The notes beneath the pieces are model-generated. The model saw nothing but the letters and a program-made list of their open reading frames with translations, had not been told where the DNA came from and ran no database searches. From assembly GCF_900091515.1 (NCBI RefSeq), contig NZ_LT607410.1, forward strand, positions 4,402,001 through 4,466,000: a stretch of 64,000 bases of DNA, written 5' to 3'. Positions 26,133 through 35,796 of the stretch are shown here, in pieces. The DNA is from Micromonospora purpureochromogenes. Lineage in GTDB: Bacteria; Actinomycetota; Actinomycetes; Mycobacteriales; Micromonosporaceae. Position 1 is the stretch's first letter. The number at the start of each line of letters is the position of its first letter. A program made the position numbers and the translations under genes.

Positions 26133-27269
26133 GTGGACCCGAACAGCCCGATCCTCCGGCGGTTTCCCCTCGTAGCCAGGCCACGGCCCATCGCCAAAGC
26201 CCTGACCGCTCGCATCGATGACCTGCGTACCCTGGCCAACCGCGCCGATCGGGAGGACGACATGACCGCAGCGTCAGCCGTATACAACCGGGCGGCCCTG
26301 ATCGCCTCGGACTGCGGCCAGCCCGAGCTGGCCCGGCAGTGGTGCCACGAGCATGCCGACGCGTACCTGCGCGCCTTCCCCTTGGGCACGCAGGCCGCGC
26401 GTCATGCCCTGGAGCCCTTGGTGAACCTCGCCCGCCTGCACATCAGAAGCGGCGACGGAGACGCCGCTCTTCGGCTCCTCACCGACCTCTTTCAGGCGGC
26501 CTCATCCCGCACCGACGCGCTGATCGACGGCTACTCTCTGCTGGCGAGCAGACTGACCCGGACTGCGGAAGACCATCGCGAGGTACGGCAATGGCTGTGG
26601 AGCGTGCTCCTCGCCGAGGGTGCTCGCGCGCTCACCAGCGCTGACCGGTGGAAAGAGGCCTACGACCACCTCCAGCGGCACAACGGCATCGGCCGGCGGA
26701 TGCTGGACGGACGCCAGGTCGCGGTCATCGCCCACGCGACCGCCGGCGAGATCGAGCACGCCCGTACGCTCGTCGCCGAGACCGCCTGCGGCGAGCCGTG
26801 GGAGCAGAGCGTCACCGCATGCCTGGACTACCTGTGCGGCAAGGCGGCCGGCGAGGAGACCTTCCTCGACGCGTTGCTCGACAGCTACCGACGGCTAACG
26901 CCCACACCCAGCCTTGCCGTCTTCCACACCCGCCTCGGACTCTCGATCATCGACGCGGCTGGCGGAGTAGCCCATCCCGGGGTACGAAACCTGGCTGCGG
27001 AGCTGATCAACCAGGCCGTCGCCTTCGATGACGCCCACGTTGCACGTGACCTGCTGGACCACGGCGGCATACGTGCAGTCGTCGATGCGCAAGGCGAAGC
27101 TGAGCTCGTCACCATCCTGCATGCGGGTGGGACGGCAGGCCGTCGGTTGCCGTGCGTCGCTCACGAGCGCCTGTTCCAGTCCCTGGCTGTCAGCAGAGCG
27201 GTGATCCAACGGCTGCCACTCGGCCAACACAGGCGCGTGGGCGCCGCCAGCGCCGAGTCAGGCAGATGA
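26133..27269 (+). CDS. TPR-like helical protein of the lanthipeptide cluster
   Basis: The 378-residue protein is rich in alanine, leucine and paired helices (for example AASAVYNRAALIASDCGQPE, then ARQWCHEHADAYL), which fits a TPR-like superhelix. No signal peptide, membrane segment or catalytic motif is visible. It starts at GTG 26133, three bases after the fusion gene, and so belongs to the same operon. Proteins of this kind are often found beside FxLD precursors and may act as scaffold or regulator; this is inference. The final 40 residues are less regular. Confidence 0.7.
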   Translation: MDPNSPILRRFPLVARPRPIAKALTARIDDLRTLANRADREDDMTAASAVYNRAALIASDCGQPELARQWCHEHADAYLRAFPLGTQAARHALEPLVNLARLHIRSGDGDAALRLLTDLFQAASSRTDALIDGYSLLASRLTRTAEDHREVRQWLWSVLLAEGARALTSADRWKEAYDHLQRHNGIGRRMLDGRQVAVIAHATAGEIEHARTLVAETACGEPWEQSVTACLDYLCGKAAGEETFLDALLDSYRRLTPTPSLAVFHTRLGLSIIDAAGGVAHPGVRNLAAELINQAVAFDDAHVARDLLDHGGIRAVVDAQGEAELVTILHAGGTAGRRLPCVAHERLFQSLAVSRAVIQRLPLGQHRRVGAASAESGR

Positions 27270-27302
27270 TCGAGTCGCTGCCTGCCCAAGTAGGGTCGAC
27301 CG

Positions 27303-27980
27303 GTGACCGCGTACGAGATCGCCGCCCGGCTGCCTACCATCGACCTGCTGCGGCGGCGCTGCAAGGCGTTGGCCGTGCTGGAACGCATCATCGACGGCGG
27401 CGAACCCTACTACGGCTACACCTCGGCATGGGGCGCGGACGAGGCGGCGCTGATGAGCAACGGCAGCGGCGACGAGTGGGCCGCCGTGTTCACCGCCGAC
27501 GGCGCGTTCATCCGGGTTTTCGATCATGAGTCCGCGATGTCGCCCTACCGCGATCCAGACCACGAGCTGTGGCCGGGCCTGCTGGACGGCATCCCCAAGG
27601 TGTTGCGTCCGCAGGTGGAAGAACCCGCTTTCTGCGATGAGGCCGGGCAGTTCATCGCCACCGCGGTGCTGTGGCGGCTGGCCGGTGATGACGTCTGGCA
27701 CGCCGGCGAAGGCATCACCTTCCCCCCGGTGCAGGGGCCGTACGCCGACACCGGGCCGGACGGGTCCGGCATGCTCGACATTCTGCTCGACGACATCGTC
27801 GACCGGTTCGTCGAGTTCGCCAGCGACTACTACGAGATCGAGGTGGACCGGGCGGCAGTCGAGCACGTCGTCGCCCACCGGCCACTGACCGACACCGTGA
27901 TACAGGCCCTGAACCCTCGACTCACCGTGGCCGACCTCCGGGAGGACATCGCCGCCATCTACCCGATCGCTTCGATGTAG
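27303..27980 (+). CDS. Hypothetical acidic protein
   Basis: A 225-residue acidic soluble protein starting at GTG 27303 (AGGG about nine bases upstream). It shows no signal peptide, membrane helix or recognised catalytic motif. Repeated aromatic/glycine stretches such as YYGYTSAWGADEAALMSNGSG resemble small actinobacterial proteins of SMI1/KNR4-like or immunity type, but the similarity is weak. It follows the lanthipeptide operon by 33 bp in the same direction and precedes the cyclophane cluster by 148 bp. It could be an immunity or accessory protein for either cluster. I cannot assign function. Confidence 0.6.
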   Translation: MTAYEIAARLPTIDLLRRRCKALAVLERIIDGGEPYYGYTSAWGADEAALMSNGSGDEWAAVFTADGAFIRVFDHESAMSPYRDPDHELWPGLLDGIPKVLRPQVEEPAFCDEAGQFIATAVLWRLAGDDVWHAGEGITFPPVQGPYADTGPDGSGMLDILLDDIVDRFVEFASDYYEIEVDRAAVEHVVAHRPLTDTVIQALNPRLTVADLREDIAAIYPIASM

Positions 27981-29877
27981 CGGGAGGCTCGGCAAGCCGC
28001 TCGCCGAGCGCCAGCGTACGTCTGTCACGGACCAGGACACTCCCCCCGGGACGCCCCGGCGCACGATTCGGTTGGTTGGCGCGGGGGCGATGACTGCCGT
28101 CGCCGCGAAGGACTTGCCATAGTGCTTCTTGTCGATATGCCTTACGGTGCTGATCGTGAAGTTGCGCCGGGTAACCGTTGCGGGACTGGTTGCTGCCGGC
28201 GTTGCTGCGGTGACCCTGATGATCGGCCTGGTGACCAACGCCGCCTCCAATCAGCAGCGGTGGCCCGGCTGGTTGTCTCTGGTGCAGCGGTACCCGTGGC
28301 AGTCGTTCCTGTTGCTTGCGGTCGTTGCCGTGGTCCTCGCCGCATTGCTGCCGGGCCTGACCGACCCCGGCCAGGTCGGTATGCGGATAGCTGACGATGA
28401 GCCCACGCCCTCGGTGGGAGCGGCCGCGGTCTTGCGTACCCTGCCGCGCGACGTCGCCGGCTTCACCAACCGGCGGGACGAGATCGAGCAGATCCTGAAC
28501 GATGCGTCGCATGATCAGTTAATCGTGCCGGTCCGGACCATCGACGGCATGGCTGGCGTCGGCAAGACCGCCTTTGCCATCCACGTCGGCCATCTGCTGG
28601 CGCCGAAGTTCCCGGACGGTCAGCTGTTCCTGAACCTCAACGGGCACACGCCCGGACGTGGGCCGGTCGGGCCGGCCGAGGCGCTCGCGTCGCTGCTGCT
28701 CGCCGACGGCGTCGCCCCGCAGAAGATCCCAAACAGCGACGACCAGTGGGCGATGACCGAGGCTCGCGCCGCAATGTGGCGCACCCGGGTTGCTGATCGG
28801 CGGATGCTGCTCATCCTCGACAACGCCGCCACGTACGCGCAGGTGGAGCAGCTACTGCCGGGCGCGGCCGGCAGTCTCGTGTTGGTCACCAGCCGTCGCC
28901 GGCTAGCCGCACCAGACGCGACGAGTCTGCAGATGAGCGCATTGTCCGCGACGGACGCCGCCGCATTGTTCATGCGTCTGGCCGGTCGTAGCCGGCTCAG
29001 CAAGGAATCGGTCGGTGAGCTCGTCGCTGTCTGCGGTTACCTTCCGTTGGCGGTTGCCTTACTTGCGGCGAGGCTACGGCACCATCCGTCCTGGACCGTC
29101 GAGAACCTCAAGGATCGCCTGCTGTCGACGCAGCACCGCCTGGTGGAGATGCAGGCGGGCGAGCGCGCCGTCGCGGCCGCATTCGACCTGTCGTACCAGG
29201 ACCTACCAGTTGAACGTCAGCGGTTCTTCCGTCGACTCAGCCGGTTCCCGGGGCTCGACGTCGATGAAGAGGCCGCGGCGGCGCTGGCTTCGGTCTCCTG
29301 GGCGGTGGCGCGAGCCGAGCTTGAGGCGCTGTACGGGGATCACCTGCTGGATGAAACCGAGCACGGACGATACCGGTTCCATGACCTGGTCAGGGACTAT
29401 GGACGCAGCCTCGGGGAAGACGGGCAGGACGGGACGATGTCGATCAAGAACCTCGCGGGACACTACCTGGAGACCATCGGCGCGGCGAACACCTACATCA
29501 GCCGCGGATCCACGACCACTACGGCCCGATTCGATTCGCTGGCCACGGCCTCGGCGTGGCTTGACGCTGAGCGCGCGAACGTTCTGGCCTGCGTCGAGGA
29601 GTGTGTGCGTCGCGAGCAGCATGCCCTGGTCGTGGGACTCGCCGCCGCGATGGCGCCGTACCTGCGCCAGGCGGGTCCGTGGGACCAGGCCGCCGAACTG
29701 CACCGCACCGCGGTCGTGGCGGCACGCCGCACGGGTGACCGGAAGGCAGAGGCCGACGCGTTGGCGAACCTCGGCATGGTATCCCGCCTCATGGCCCGGT
29801 ACCGGGCGGCGGTGGAGACGCTGAACGAGTCGCTCGCGATCTACCTGGCTCTCGGCGATCTGGATGGGCAGGCGTTA

Positions 29878-29938
29878 GGTCCCGTCTGGAGTTGTGATCA
29901 CGGCGGTGTGGAGGCCGGCCGGTCGGCCGCTCCATGCT
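29878..29938 (+). repeat. Left terminal inverted repeat of the IS5-type unit
   Basis: About 61 bp beginning GGTCCCGTCTGGAGTTGTGA. It matches the reverse complement of 32120-32180 with one mismatch and one single-base gap. Terminal repeats of IS5 elements are usually 12-45 bp, so this is unusually long and suggests duplication of a whole element end. Confidence 0.9.
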
Positions 29939-29952
29939 GGTAGAACGGTGGC

Positions 29953-30372
29953 GTGACACGCCGCGAGCTGAGTGACGACGAGTGGGCGTTGGTTGAACCG
30001 TTCCTGCCGATCGAGGCCTACGGTCCCTATCCGCAGCGGTTGCGGGACCAGTTCGAGGGCGTGATCTGGCGGTTTCGTACCGGCAGCCAATGGCGGGAGA
30101 TGCCCACGGAGTTCGGGGCCTGGCAGACGGTCTACGACCGGTTCACCCAGTGGCGCGACGCTGGGGTGTTCGCCGCCTTGATGGAGGGGATGATCGCTGA
30201 GGCCGCCCGGCGTGACCAGGCCGACCTGTCGCTGGTCAGCGTGGACTCCACGGTGGCGCGGGCGCATCACGATGCGGCCGGGATGGTCGTTGACACGGCG
30301 GTGCTGGCGGCCCTGGAGCAGGCCGCGGGGGCGAAAAGGGGGATCCTGGATGCGGGCAAACCGCCCCAGTGA
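29953..30372 (+). CDS. IS5-family transposase, first reading frame
   Basis: 139 residues from GTG 29953, with the N-terminal DUF4096-type start LSDDEWALVEPFLP and IWRFRTGSQWREMP. The first catalytic aspartate lies in SLVSVDSTVARAHHDAAG. The frame ends at TGA 30370-30372, overlapping the second frame by GTGA. IS5 elements of the IS427 kind often make the transposase by frameshifting between two such frames, so the split need not mean inactivation. Confidence 0.88.
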   Translation: MTRRELSDDEWALVEPFLPIEAYGPYPQRLRDQFEGVIWRFRTGSQWREMPTEFGAWQTVYDRFTQWRDAGVFAALMEGMIAEAARRDQADLSLVSVDSTVARAHHDAAGMVVDTAVLAALEQAAGAKRGILDAGKPPQ

Positions 30373-30950
30373 CCGTCGAGGACCAGGCCCGGGCGGCGGT
30401 ACGGGCCGAGCGTCGCCGGTTGCTACGGCGCCATCGTGCCCGGCTGGCGGCGGCCGGGTTGGGGCGCTCACGTGGTGGATTGACCAGCAAGGTGCACCTG
30501 GCCGCCGACCGTCGCCGTCGGCCCTTGGCCTTCGTCCTCACCCCGGGGCAGGCCGCCGACAGTCCCCGGTTCGAGGCGGTGTTGGAACGGGTGCGGGTGC
30601 GCCGACCGGTGGGACGGCCACGGACCCGGCCGGAGGCGGTGGCTGCCGATAAGGCGTACTCGTCGCGCGCCAACCGCGCCTACCTGCGTCGACGCAGGAT
30701 CAAGGCGGTGATCCCGGAAAAGGCCGACCAGATCGCCCACCGTCGCAAGCGCGGCAGCGGGGGTGGGCGGCCGGTTTCCTTCGACGCCGAGCTGTACCGG
30801 GAGCGCAACACGGTGGAGCGGTGCATCAACAAGATCAAGGCGTGGCGGGGCCTGGCCACCCGCTATGACAAGACGCCCGACAGCTATATGGCAGGGCTCC
30901 AGCTACGCGGGACGCTGATCTGGCTCCGCAGCCTTCAACCCATCACCTGA
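30369..30950 (+). CDS. IS5-family transposase, second reading frame (DDE core)
   Basis: 193 residues encoding the rest of the DDE domain. It shows GGLTSKVHLAADRRRRPL, the second aspartate in AVAADKAYSSRANR and the glutamate in RERNTVERCINKIKAWR, followed by the usual YDKTPDSYMA tail. All three catalytic acids (one in the first frame) are present. Production probably requires a frameshift near 30369 or re-initiation at the overlapping GTG. Confidence 0.88.
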   Translation: MTVEDQARAAVRAERRRLLRRHRARLAAAGLGRSRGGLTSKVHLAADRRRRPLAFVLTPGQAADSPRFEAVLERVRVRRPVGRPRTRPEAVAADKAYSSRANRAYLRRRRIKAVIPEKADQIAHRRKRGSGGGRPVSFDAELYRERNTVERCINKIKAWRGLATRYDKTPDSYMAGLQLRGTLIWLRSLQPIT

Positions 30951-30970
30951 ACCAAGCTCCAAATAGGACC
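30951..30970 (+). repeat. Internal original right end of the IS5-type element
   Basis: The reverse complement reads GGTCCTATTTGGAGCTTGGT. It resembles the left end GGTCCCGTCTGGAGTTGTG in 13 of the first 16 bases and is followed by TA. This is where a simple 1093-bp IS would end. The unit continues past it to 32180. Confidence 0.7.
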
Positions 30971-31175
30971 TAGGCGACGATCGGCGCCGGGGCCTGGAGT
31001 ACGAGTTGGCGCAGCGCGGCCAGGCGGCCGGGGAGCGTCGGGACACCGAGGTCCCGGATGAGCGGGCGATCGTGTCGAGGGTGAGGGGTCGGCCTGGTTG
31101 GCTGGAGCCAGGCTGTGTGTGGTTTCATCCCGTGTCGCGCTGACACAGCACGCGGTCGGGCGTGAGGATGTGGGC

Positions 31176-32084
31176 ATGAGTTCATCGCAGCCCGTCGTCG
31201 ACCCCGGGCCCGAGCCGGACACGACCGCGGGCGGGCCGGTGAATACTGCTGACGCGCGGTCCAGGCCCCCATCGCCGGACGCCCCCGAGTCTTCCCCGGA
31301 TCACCGCTACCTGCTCGACAACGCCCGGGTGGAGGCGGGCGAGCGGTTCACCTGGCTGGCCGAGCTGTTCGACGGTGTCACGCGTGGGCACTTCGACCGT
31401 CTCGGAGTGAGGGCGGGCTGGCGCTGCTGGGAAGTTGGTGCCGGAGGCCCCAGCATTCCCGAGGCACTCGCCACGGCCGTCGGACCAACCGGTTACGTGC
31501 TGGCCACGGACATCAATCCGGCCTGGTTGGACCCGCACGGCGGGTACGAGGTGCTCCGGCACGACATCGTCGGGGACCCGCCGCCGCAGCCAGGCACGTT
31601 TGACCTGGTACACGCGCGGCTCGTGCTCGTTCACGTGCCCGACCGTGCCCGGGCGTTGGCGACGATGGTGGCGGCGCTGCGGCCCGGCGGTTGGCTATTG
31701 GTGGAGGATGCCGACACCGAGCTGCAGCCGCTGGCCTGCCTCGATGAGGTTGGCCCGGCGCAGCGGCGCGCCAACCGGCTGCGGCGCGCCGTCCGGGAGT
31801 TGATGACCCGCCGCGGCGCCGATCTGCGCTACGGCCGTACGCTGCCGCGGGCGTTGCGTGCGGCGGGCCTAGTCGATGTCACGGCGGCCGGCTGCTTCCC
31901 GGTCGGCGGGGTAGCCTGCGACCGGCTGGAGACCGCGACGGTGCGCATGCTCCGCGCCGAGTTGCTCGCCGCAGGGCTGGCCAACGAGGTCGAGATCGAC
32001 GCGCACCTGGCCGCCGTCGATGCCGGCGAGCTCGACCTCACCCTCGCGCCGCTGATCTCGGCATGGGGACGCCGCCCAGGCTAA
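31176..32084 (+). CDS. SAM-dependent methyltransferase, passenger of the IS5-type unit
   Basis: The 302-residue class I methyltransferase has the nucleotide-binding motif CWEVGAGGPSIPEALA, followed by VLATDINPAWLD, FDLVHARLVLVHVPDRARAL and LRPGGWLLVEDADTEL, the common UbiE/methyltransf_25-like pattern. The first 45 residues are disordered and proline rich. ATG 31176 is chosen; an upstream in-frame GTG at 31098 lacks support. The substrate is unknown. It lies wholly between the internal IS right end and the outer terminal repeat, so it is a passenger gene of the transposable unit and not part of the interrupted RiPP cluster. Confidence 0.82.
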   Translation: MSSSQPVVDPGPEPDTTAGGPVNTADARSRPPSPDAPESSPDHRYLLDNARVEAGERFTWLAELFDGVTRGHFDRLGVRAGWRCWEVGAGGPSIPEALATAVGPTGYVLATDINPAWLDPHGGYEVLRHDIVGDPPPQPGTFDLVHARLVLVHVPDRARALATMVAALRPGGWLLVEDADTELQPLACLDEVGPAQRRANRLRRAVRELMTRRGADLRYGRTLPRALRAAGLVDVTAAGCFPVGGVACDRLETATVRMLRAELLAAGLANEVEIDAHLAAVDAGELDLTLAPLISAWGRRPG

Positions 32085-32119
32085 GCAGTCTGCCTGAAGT
32101 TCCGCATGTAACTGGGTGG

Positions 32120-32180
32120 CAGCATGGAGCGCCGACCGGCCGGCCTCCACACCACCGTGATCACAACTCCAGACGGGACC
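32120..32180 (-). repeat. Right terminal inverted repeat of the IS5-type unit (copy of the left end)
   Basis: Inverted copy of 29878-29938, reaching to GGGACC at 32180 and followed by the TA target repeat. It is a better match to the left end than the internal right end is. This suggests it derives from a second, inverted and mostly deleted IS copy. Confidence 0.9.
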
Positions 32181-33184
32181 TAGTGCTCAACCAGCTCGGC
32201 ATTGTGCACTACCTGACCGCGACGTACGACGAGGCGGCCCGAGCTCAGACGGAAGCGTTGGGGATCTGCCGGGAGAACGGTGACCTGCTCGGCCAGGCGA
32301 ACGCGCTCGCCGACCTGGGCATGGTGCGGCGGATGACCGGTGACCTGGGGCCTTCCGCCGAAGCTTCGACGGAAGCGCTGGAGATCTACCGGCAGCTCGG
32401 TGATCGTTACGGCGAGGCCAACGCACTCCGCGACCTCGGACTGGTCCGGTCCCTGACCGGTGACTACGCCGAGTCCGAGCACAACGCCCGCGAGGCGCTG
32501 GCGATCTACACCAGCATCGGCGACCCGGTGCACCAGGCGTATGCGCTCAACGAGCTGGGCGTCGCCCGTCGTCTGCAGGGGGACCTCGAAGGGGCGACCG
32601 AATCGCACGAACAGGCGCTGGCCAAGTACATCGAGCTAGGTGATCGATTCGGCGAGGCCAATGCCATCCGGCACCTCGGGGTGCTGCACCGGCTTCGAGG
32701 AGACCAGGCAGCGGCGGTCGAGGCCCAGGAGCGGGCCGTGACCATCTATGCCGAATTGGAGAGCCGGGGCGGGATGGCCGCCGCCACGGCCGAGCTGGGC
32801 GTCCTGCGACGTCTCGACGGCAACCTCGTCGGCGCCAGGAGCGCGTTGGACAGCGCTGCGGCGTGGTACGCCGAGCTCGGAGACCGCACCGGTCAGCTCG
32901 AAGTGCATAACCACATCGGCGCGTTGCACCTCGACGCCGTTGAACTCGACCGGGCGAGTAACCGATACGAGCTCGCACTGTCCCTGGCCCGCGAACTGGG
33001 GGTGCCGCTGCAGGAAGCGCATGCCCTGGAGGGCCTCGCCCGCTGCGAACTTGCTCTGGGGCGACCCGAGCAAGCGGCCGACCTCCGCAGCGCCGCCAAG
33101 ATGCTCCATGAACGGCTCGGAAATCGGCATACGTAACTTCACTCCGTCCCGGTATCGTCACCGTAAGACATGAAGGAGGCGGCC

Positions 33185-33325
33185 ATGCAGCAGTCGACGA
33201 CGTCGAACGTGCAGCCCGTGCTGGCGACGGTGGTCAAGAGGGTCCACGCCCGGATCGCGGCCGAGCAGGTCAAGCCCGAGGCCGTTCGAGCCGCACACGC
33301 GGCGTCGATTCCCGCGCAATCCTGA
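33185..33325 (+). CDS. haaA: Cyclophane RiPP precursor peptide (HaaA-like)
   Basis: A 46-residue peptide with an excellent ribosome site GAAGGAGG (33172-33179). The leader is amphipathic (VLATVVKRVHARIAAEQVK) and the C-terminus reads AAHAASIPAQS. It lies 49 bp after the TPR gene and 20 bp before a radical SAM/SPASM maturase of FxsB type, the usual place for the substrate peptide. Aromatic residues are absent except for histidines, so a cyclophane would have to form at His38 in the HAAS motif. I recall Haa-type precursors being defined by such a motif, but I cannot check it here. The peptide is intact although its maturase gene is broken. Confidence 0.7.
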   Translation: MQQSTTSNVQPVLATVVKRVHARIAAEQVKPEAVRAAHAASIPAQS

Positions 33326-33817
33326 GCAGCCGCGGCGCGCGGGCATGCCACCACTGCGAACCTTCATCCTCAAGGTGGTCAACCGCTGCAACATCAACTG
33401 CGACTACTGCTATGTCTTCAACGGGCCAGACCAGTCCTGGCGTGGCCTGCCCGTACGGATGAGCGCCGAGGTGGCCCACGCCGCCGCGCAGCGAATCTCC
33501 GAGCATGCCACTGCGCACGACCTCGACCACGTGGACGCCGTGCTGCATGGTGGCGAGCCCCTCCTCGCCGGGCCGCGCCACCTCGGCGCCATCCTGCAGA
33601 TCCTTCACGACCGAGTACCGTCCGTCCGCTTCGAGTTACAGACCAACGGCATGCTGCTCAACGACGACTGGCTGGATCTCTTTGAACAGTTCGGCGTTCG
33701 GGTCGGCGTGAGCCTCGACGGCCGGCCGGTGGCGAATGACCGCCACCGTGTCAGCCACCGCGGCCGGTCAACGTCGTACGCCGCGGTCCGCGGCATCGAA
33801 CTGCTCCGTAGCCGGCC

Positions 33818-35152
33818 CAGGGCCCCGGCAAAGTCGTCAGGTGATGCCGAGTAGGGCCAGTGGTCGGTTGCTGTCGCGGGCGTGGTGGCGGTTGCCGGCG
33901 GCGATGTTGGTGACGCCGGCCTGGCGTAGGGCGCCGATGGCGGCGTTGCGTAGGGCTGCCATGACCTGGGGTCCGGTGCCGGTACGGATCTGGGATCGGT
34001 CTTCGTCGTAGGTCACGTCGCGGACCCAGTGGACTCTGTTCTCGATCGACCAGTGACCGCGGATCCACGAGGCGAGCTGCGCCGGCCTGGCCTGGTGAAC
34101 GAGCAGGTCGGTGATCGCGTAGACGGTCTCGGTGGTGAAGCGTTTCGGCTGGTCGAGCCGGCGTCGACGCCGTCGGATCTGCAACGCCTGGGCGGCGTGG
34201 GGAAAATCGATCCCGGTGGAGACGGACAGGATCTTCAGGGTGCGGATCTCCCGGCGGCCATGGCCGCGGCAGGTGTCACGGTCGGCGTCAGGCACGGCCC
34301 GCCAGGGCAGAGCGGCCAACTGGTGGTGCAGGCTGGGCTGGTTGCCCTTCACCGTGAGGATCCAGTGGGCGCCGCGCTCGGCGAGGTAGGCGACGTGCTC
34401 ACGTTGGCAATGCAACGCGTCGGCGGTCACGACCACGCCGTGCAGGTCTGGGATCTGGTCGAGCAGGGGTGCGAAGCGGGTGATTTCGTTGGTCTTACCG
34501 TTGACGTCGGTGCTGGCCAGCACGACACCACTGGCCTGGTCGGCGGCGGCGAGGACGTGCCGGGCGGTCGTGTCGCCGGTGCGGGAACCGCGGATCGTCT
34601 TGCCATCCACGGCGATCGCCCTGCTCGACCCTGCCGGCGCTGCGGGAGTGCATCCGGCCAGCCAGGTCCCGATCACGACGGCGAGCACCTCGGGGTCCAG
34701 GGCCTGCAGCAGTCGGCGGATCATGGCCTCGGACGGCCGGCGGCTTGCGTCGATCCCGAGCAGGACGGCGGTATCGGCGGGCAGGTCAGCGACCCACTCC
34801 CCGATCGCCGTGTAGGAGCGGTAACCGGCCACGACCGCGCAGACCGCCGCGGCGACCACGGTCACCAGACGGTGCCGTACTCCACGGCGGGCGCGAGGAT
34901 CGGGCAGATCCGCCAACGCCGTGAGCAGCCCACCCGCACCATCCTCCACAGAGGTCCCGGCCGGTGCGGTTGACAACGATGAGATCAGCGATGATGGCAA
35001 CGCGGGCATGACTCACTTCAGATAGATCAACAGGCCTCGAGAACCTCGATGATCTTCCGGAGCGGTCATGCCCGCCTTGCTACCCACACCCAGGGCGCGT
35101 CTGCACCAACCACCTCAAGCCGGACACCCCTCACGACTTTGCCGGAGCCCTG
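33818..35152. mobile_element. ISAs1-family-like insertion sequence with 10-bp target duplication
   Basis: The 1335-bp element has inverted ends: CAGGGCCCCGGCAAAGTCGT on the left matches the reverse complement of the right end, CAGGGCTCCGGCAAAGTCGT, with one mismatch. The target repeat GTAGCCGGCC is present at 33808-33817 and 35153-35162. A single transposase gene runs on the minus strand, opposite to the interrupted gene. The near-perfect ends and exact duplication suggest recent arrival. Confidence 0.92.
33837..35009 (-). CDS. ISAs1-family transposase
   Basis: The 390-residue protein begins with the transposase-associated domain [20 protein letters not shown]. The DDE core has [13 protein letters not shown] (first D), [18 protein letters not shown] (second D) and [23 protein letters not shown] (E). 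Length and motif order match complete ISAs1 transposases and no damage is visible. It starts with ATG 35009, about 140 bp inside the element. Confidence 0.92.
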   Translation of the reverse strand: MPALPSSLISSLSTAPAGTSVEDGAGGLLTALADLPDPRARRGVRHRLVTVVAAAVCAVVAGYRSYTAIGEWVADLPADTAVLLGIDASRRPSEAMIRRLLQALDPEVLAVVIGTWLAGCTPAAPAGSSRAIAVDGKTIRGSRTGDTTARHVLAAADQASGVVLASTDVNGKTNEITRFAPLLDQIPDLHGVVVTADALHCQREHVAYLAERGAHWILTVKGNQPSLHHQLAALPWRAVPDADRDTCRGHGRREIRTLKILSVSTGIDFPHAAQALQIRRRRRRLDQPKRFTTETVYAITDLLVHQARPAQLASWIRGHWSIENRVHWVRDVTYDEDRSQIRTGTGPQVMAALRNAAIGALRQAGVTNIAAGNRHHARDSNRPLALLGIT

Positions 35153-35796
35153 GTAGCCGGCCCCACCTGTTCGCCGGCGTCCTGGCCGTGGTCGACCTCC
35201 ACAATGACCCAGCCGAGGTTCACGACTATCTCGCGTCACTGGGACCGGCGGTCATTGACTTCAACCTGCCCCACGCCACGCACGACGCCCCACCGGAGCG
35301 CGCCGATCCCACTGAGCCGGAGTACGGCAGGTGGTTGAGCCGCGTCTACGACGCATGGACCGGCGCCAGTTCCTACACGCACTCGGTGCGCATACTGGAA
35401 GACATCGTGGCTCTCAGCCTCGGCGTGAAGGGCTCCGTCGAATCGCTCGGACTCGCACCGGCCGACATCGTCGTGGTCGAGTCCGACGGCTCGATCGAGA
35501 ACGTCGACACGCTCAAAGCCGCCGCCCCGGGCGCCGCAGATCTCGGCCTCAACGTCTTCGACCACACCTTCGACGAGGTGGCCAACCACCCTGCGATTCG
35601 GCAACGGCGGGCCGGCGTGGCGGCCTTGGCGCAGGAGTGCCAGCGCTGCCCACTGGTGTCCGTCTGTGGCGGCGGATATCTGCCGCATCGGTTGAGCGCC
35701 GAGCGCGGATACCGCAACCCGTCCGTCTACTGTCAGGACCTCGCCCACCTCATCCGGCACGTCCAAGCCACGCTTCCGGCCTGAAGGAGAAGCACA

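Larger units (their letters stand above)
29878..32180 (+). mobile_element. IS5-family-like unit carrying a methyltransferase passenger
   Basis: The 2303-bp unit is bounded by near-identical inverted copies of one end (29878-29938 and 32120-32180), with TA repeated on both sides (29876-29877 and 32181-32182). The left 1.1 kb is an ordinary IS5-type element with a two-frame transposase. Its own right end appears at 30951-30970, followed by TA. The remaining 1.2 kb holds a methyltransferase gene and ends with the inverted left-end copy. The whole unit interrupts the NB-ARC/TPR gene, and removing it plus one TA restores the frame, so 29878-32180 moved as one piece. Confidence 0.88.
28129..33136 (+). 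pseudogene. haaT: NB-ARC/TPR protein of the cyclophane RiPP cluster (HaaT-like), split by an IS5-type unit
   Basis: The 5' part (28129-29877) encodes two N-terminal membrane helices (residues about 14-35 and 50-75). An NB-ARC/AP-ATPase domain follows, with Walker A GMAGVGKTA (about 140), Walker B MLLILDN and the GLPL-like CGYLPLAV. The first TPRs come next. The 3' part (32183-33136) continues with at least six TPRs of about 40 residues. Joining TTA (29875-29877) to GTG at 32183 gives GDLDGQALVLNQLG in one frame, so the intact protein was about 900 residues. TPR proteins of this kind accompany FxsB-type cyclophane maturases. The HaaT name is from memory and rests on context. Start may be TTG 28129 or a nearby GTG. 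Confidence 0.8.
33345..35784 (+). pseudogene. haaB: FxsB-type radical SAM/SPASM cyclophane maturase, split by an ISAs1-type element
   Basis: The 5' part (33345-33817) holds the radical SAM cluster motif CNINCDYC at residues about 14-21, then HGGEPLLAG and FELQTNGMLL, all typical. After SRP the sequence runs into IS DNA. The 3' part (35164-35784) resumes HLFAGVLAVVDL and ends in a SPASM-like region CQRCPLVSVCGGGYLPHR. Removing the IS and one 10-bp target copy restores a single open frame of about 365 residues. The maturase probably formed a side-chain crosslink on the 46-residue precursor upstream. As it stands the gene cannot give a full protein. Confidence 0.85.

Noticed and set aside
30369..30372. 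Frame change within the IS5-type transposase read as a disabling mutation
   Set aside because: Two overlapping frames are normal for this IS type, with programmed frameshifting, and all catalytic residues are kept.
32187..33136. Repetitive TPR coding DNA considered as a tandem DNA repeat
   Set aside because: The periodicity of about 120 bp is the protein repeat of the TPR gene, not a separate DNA element.
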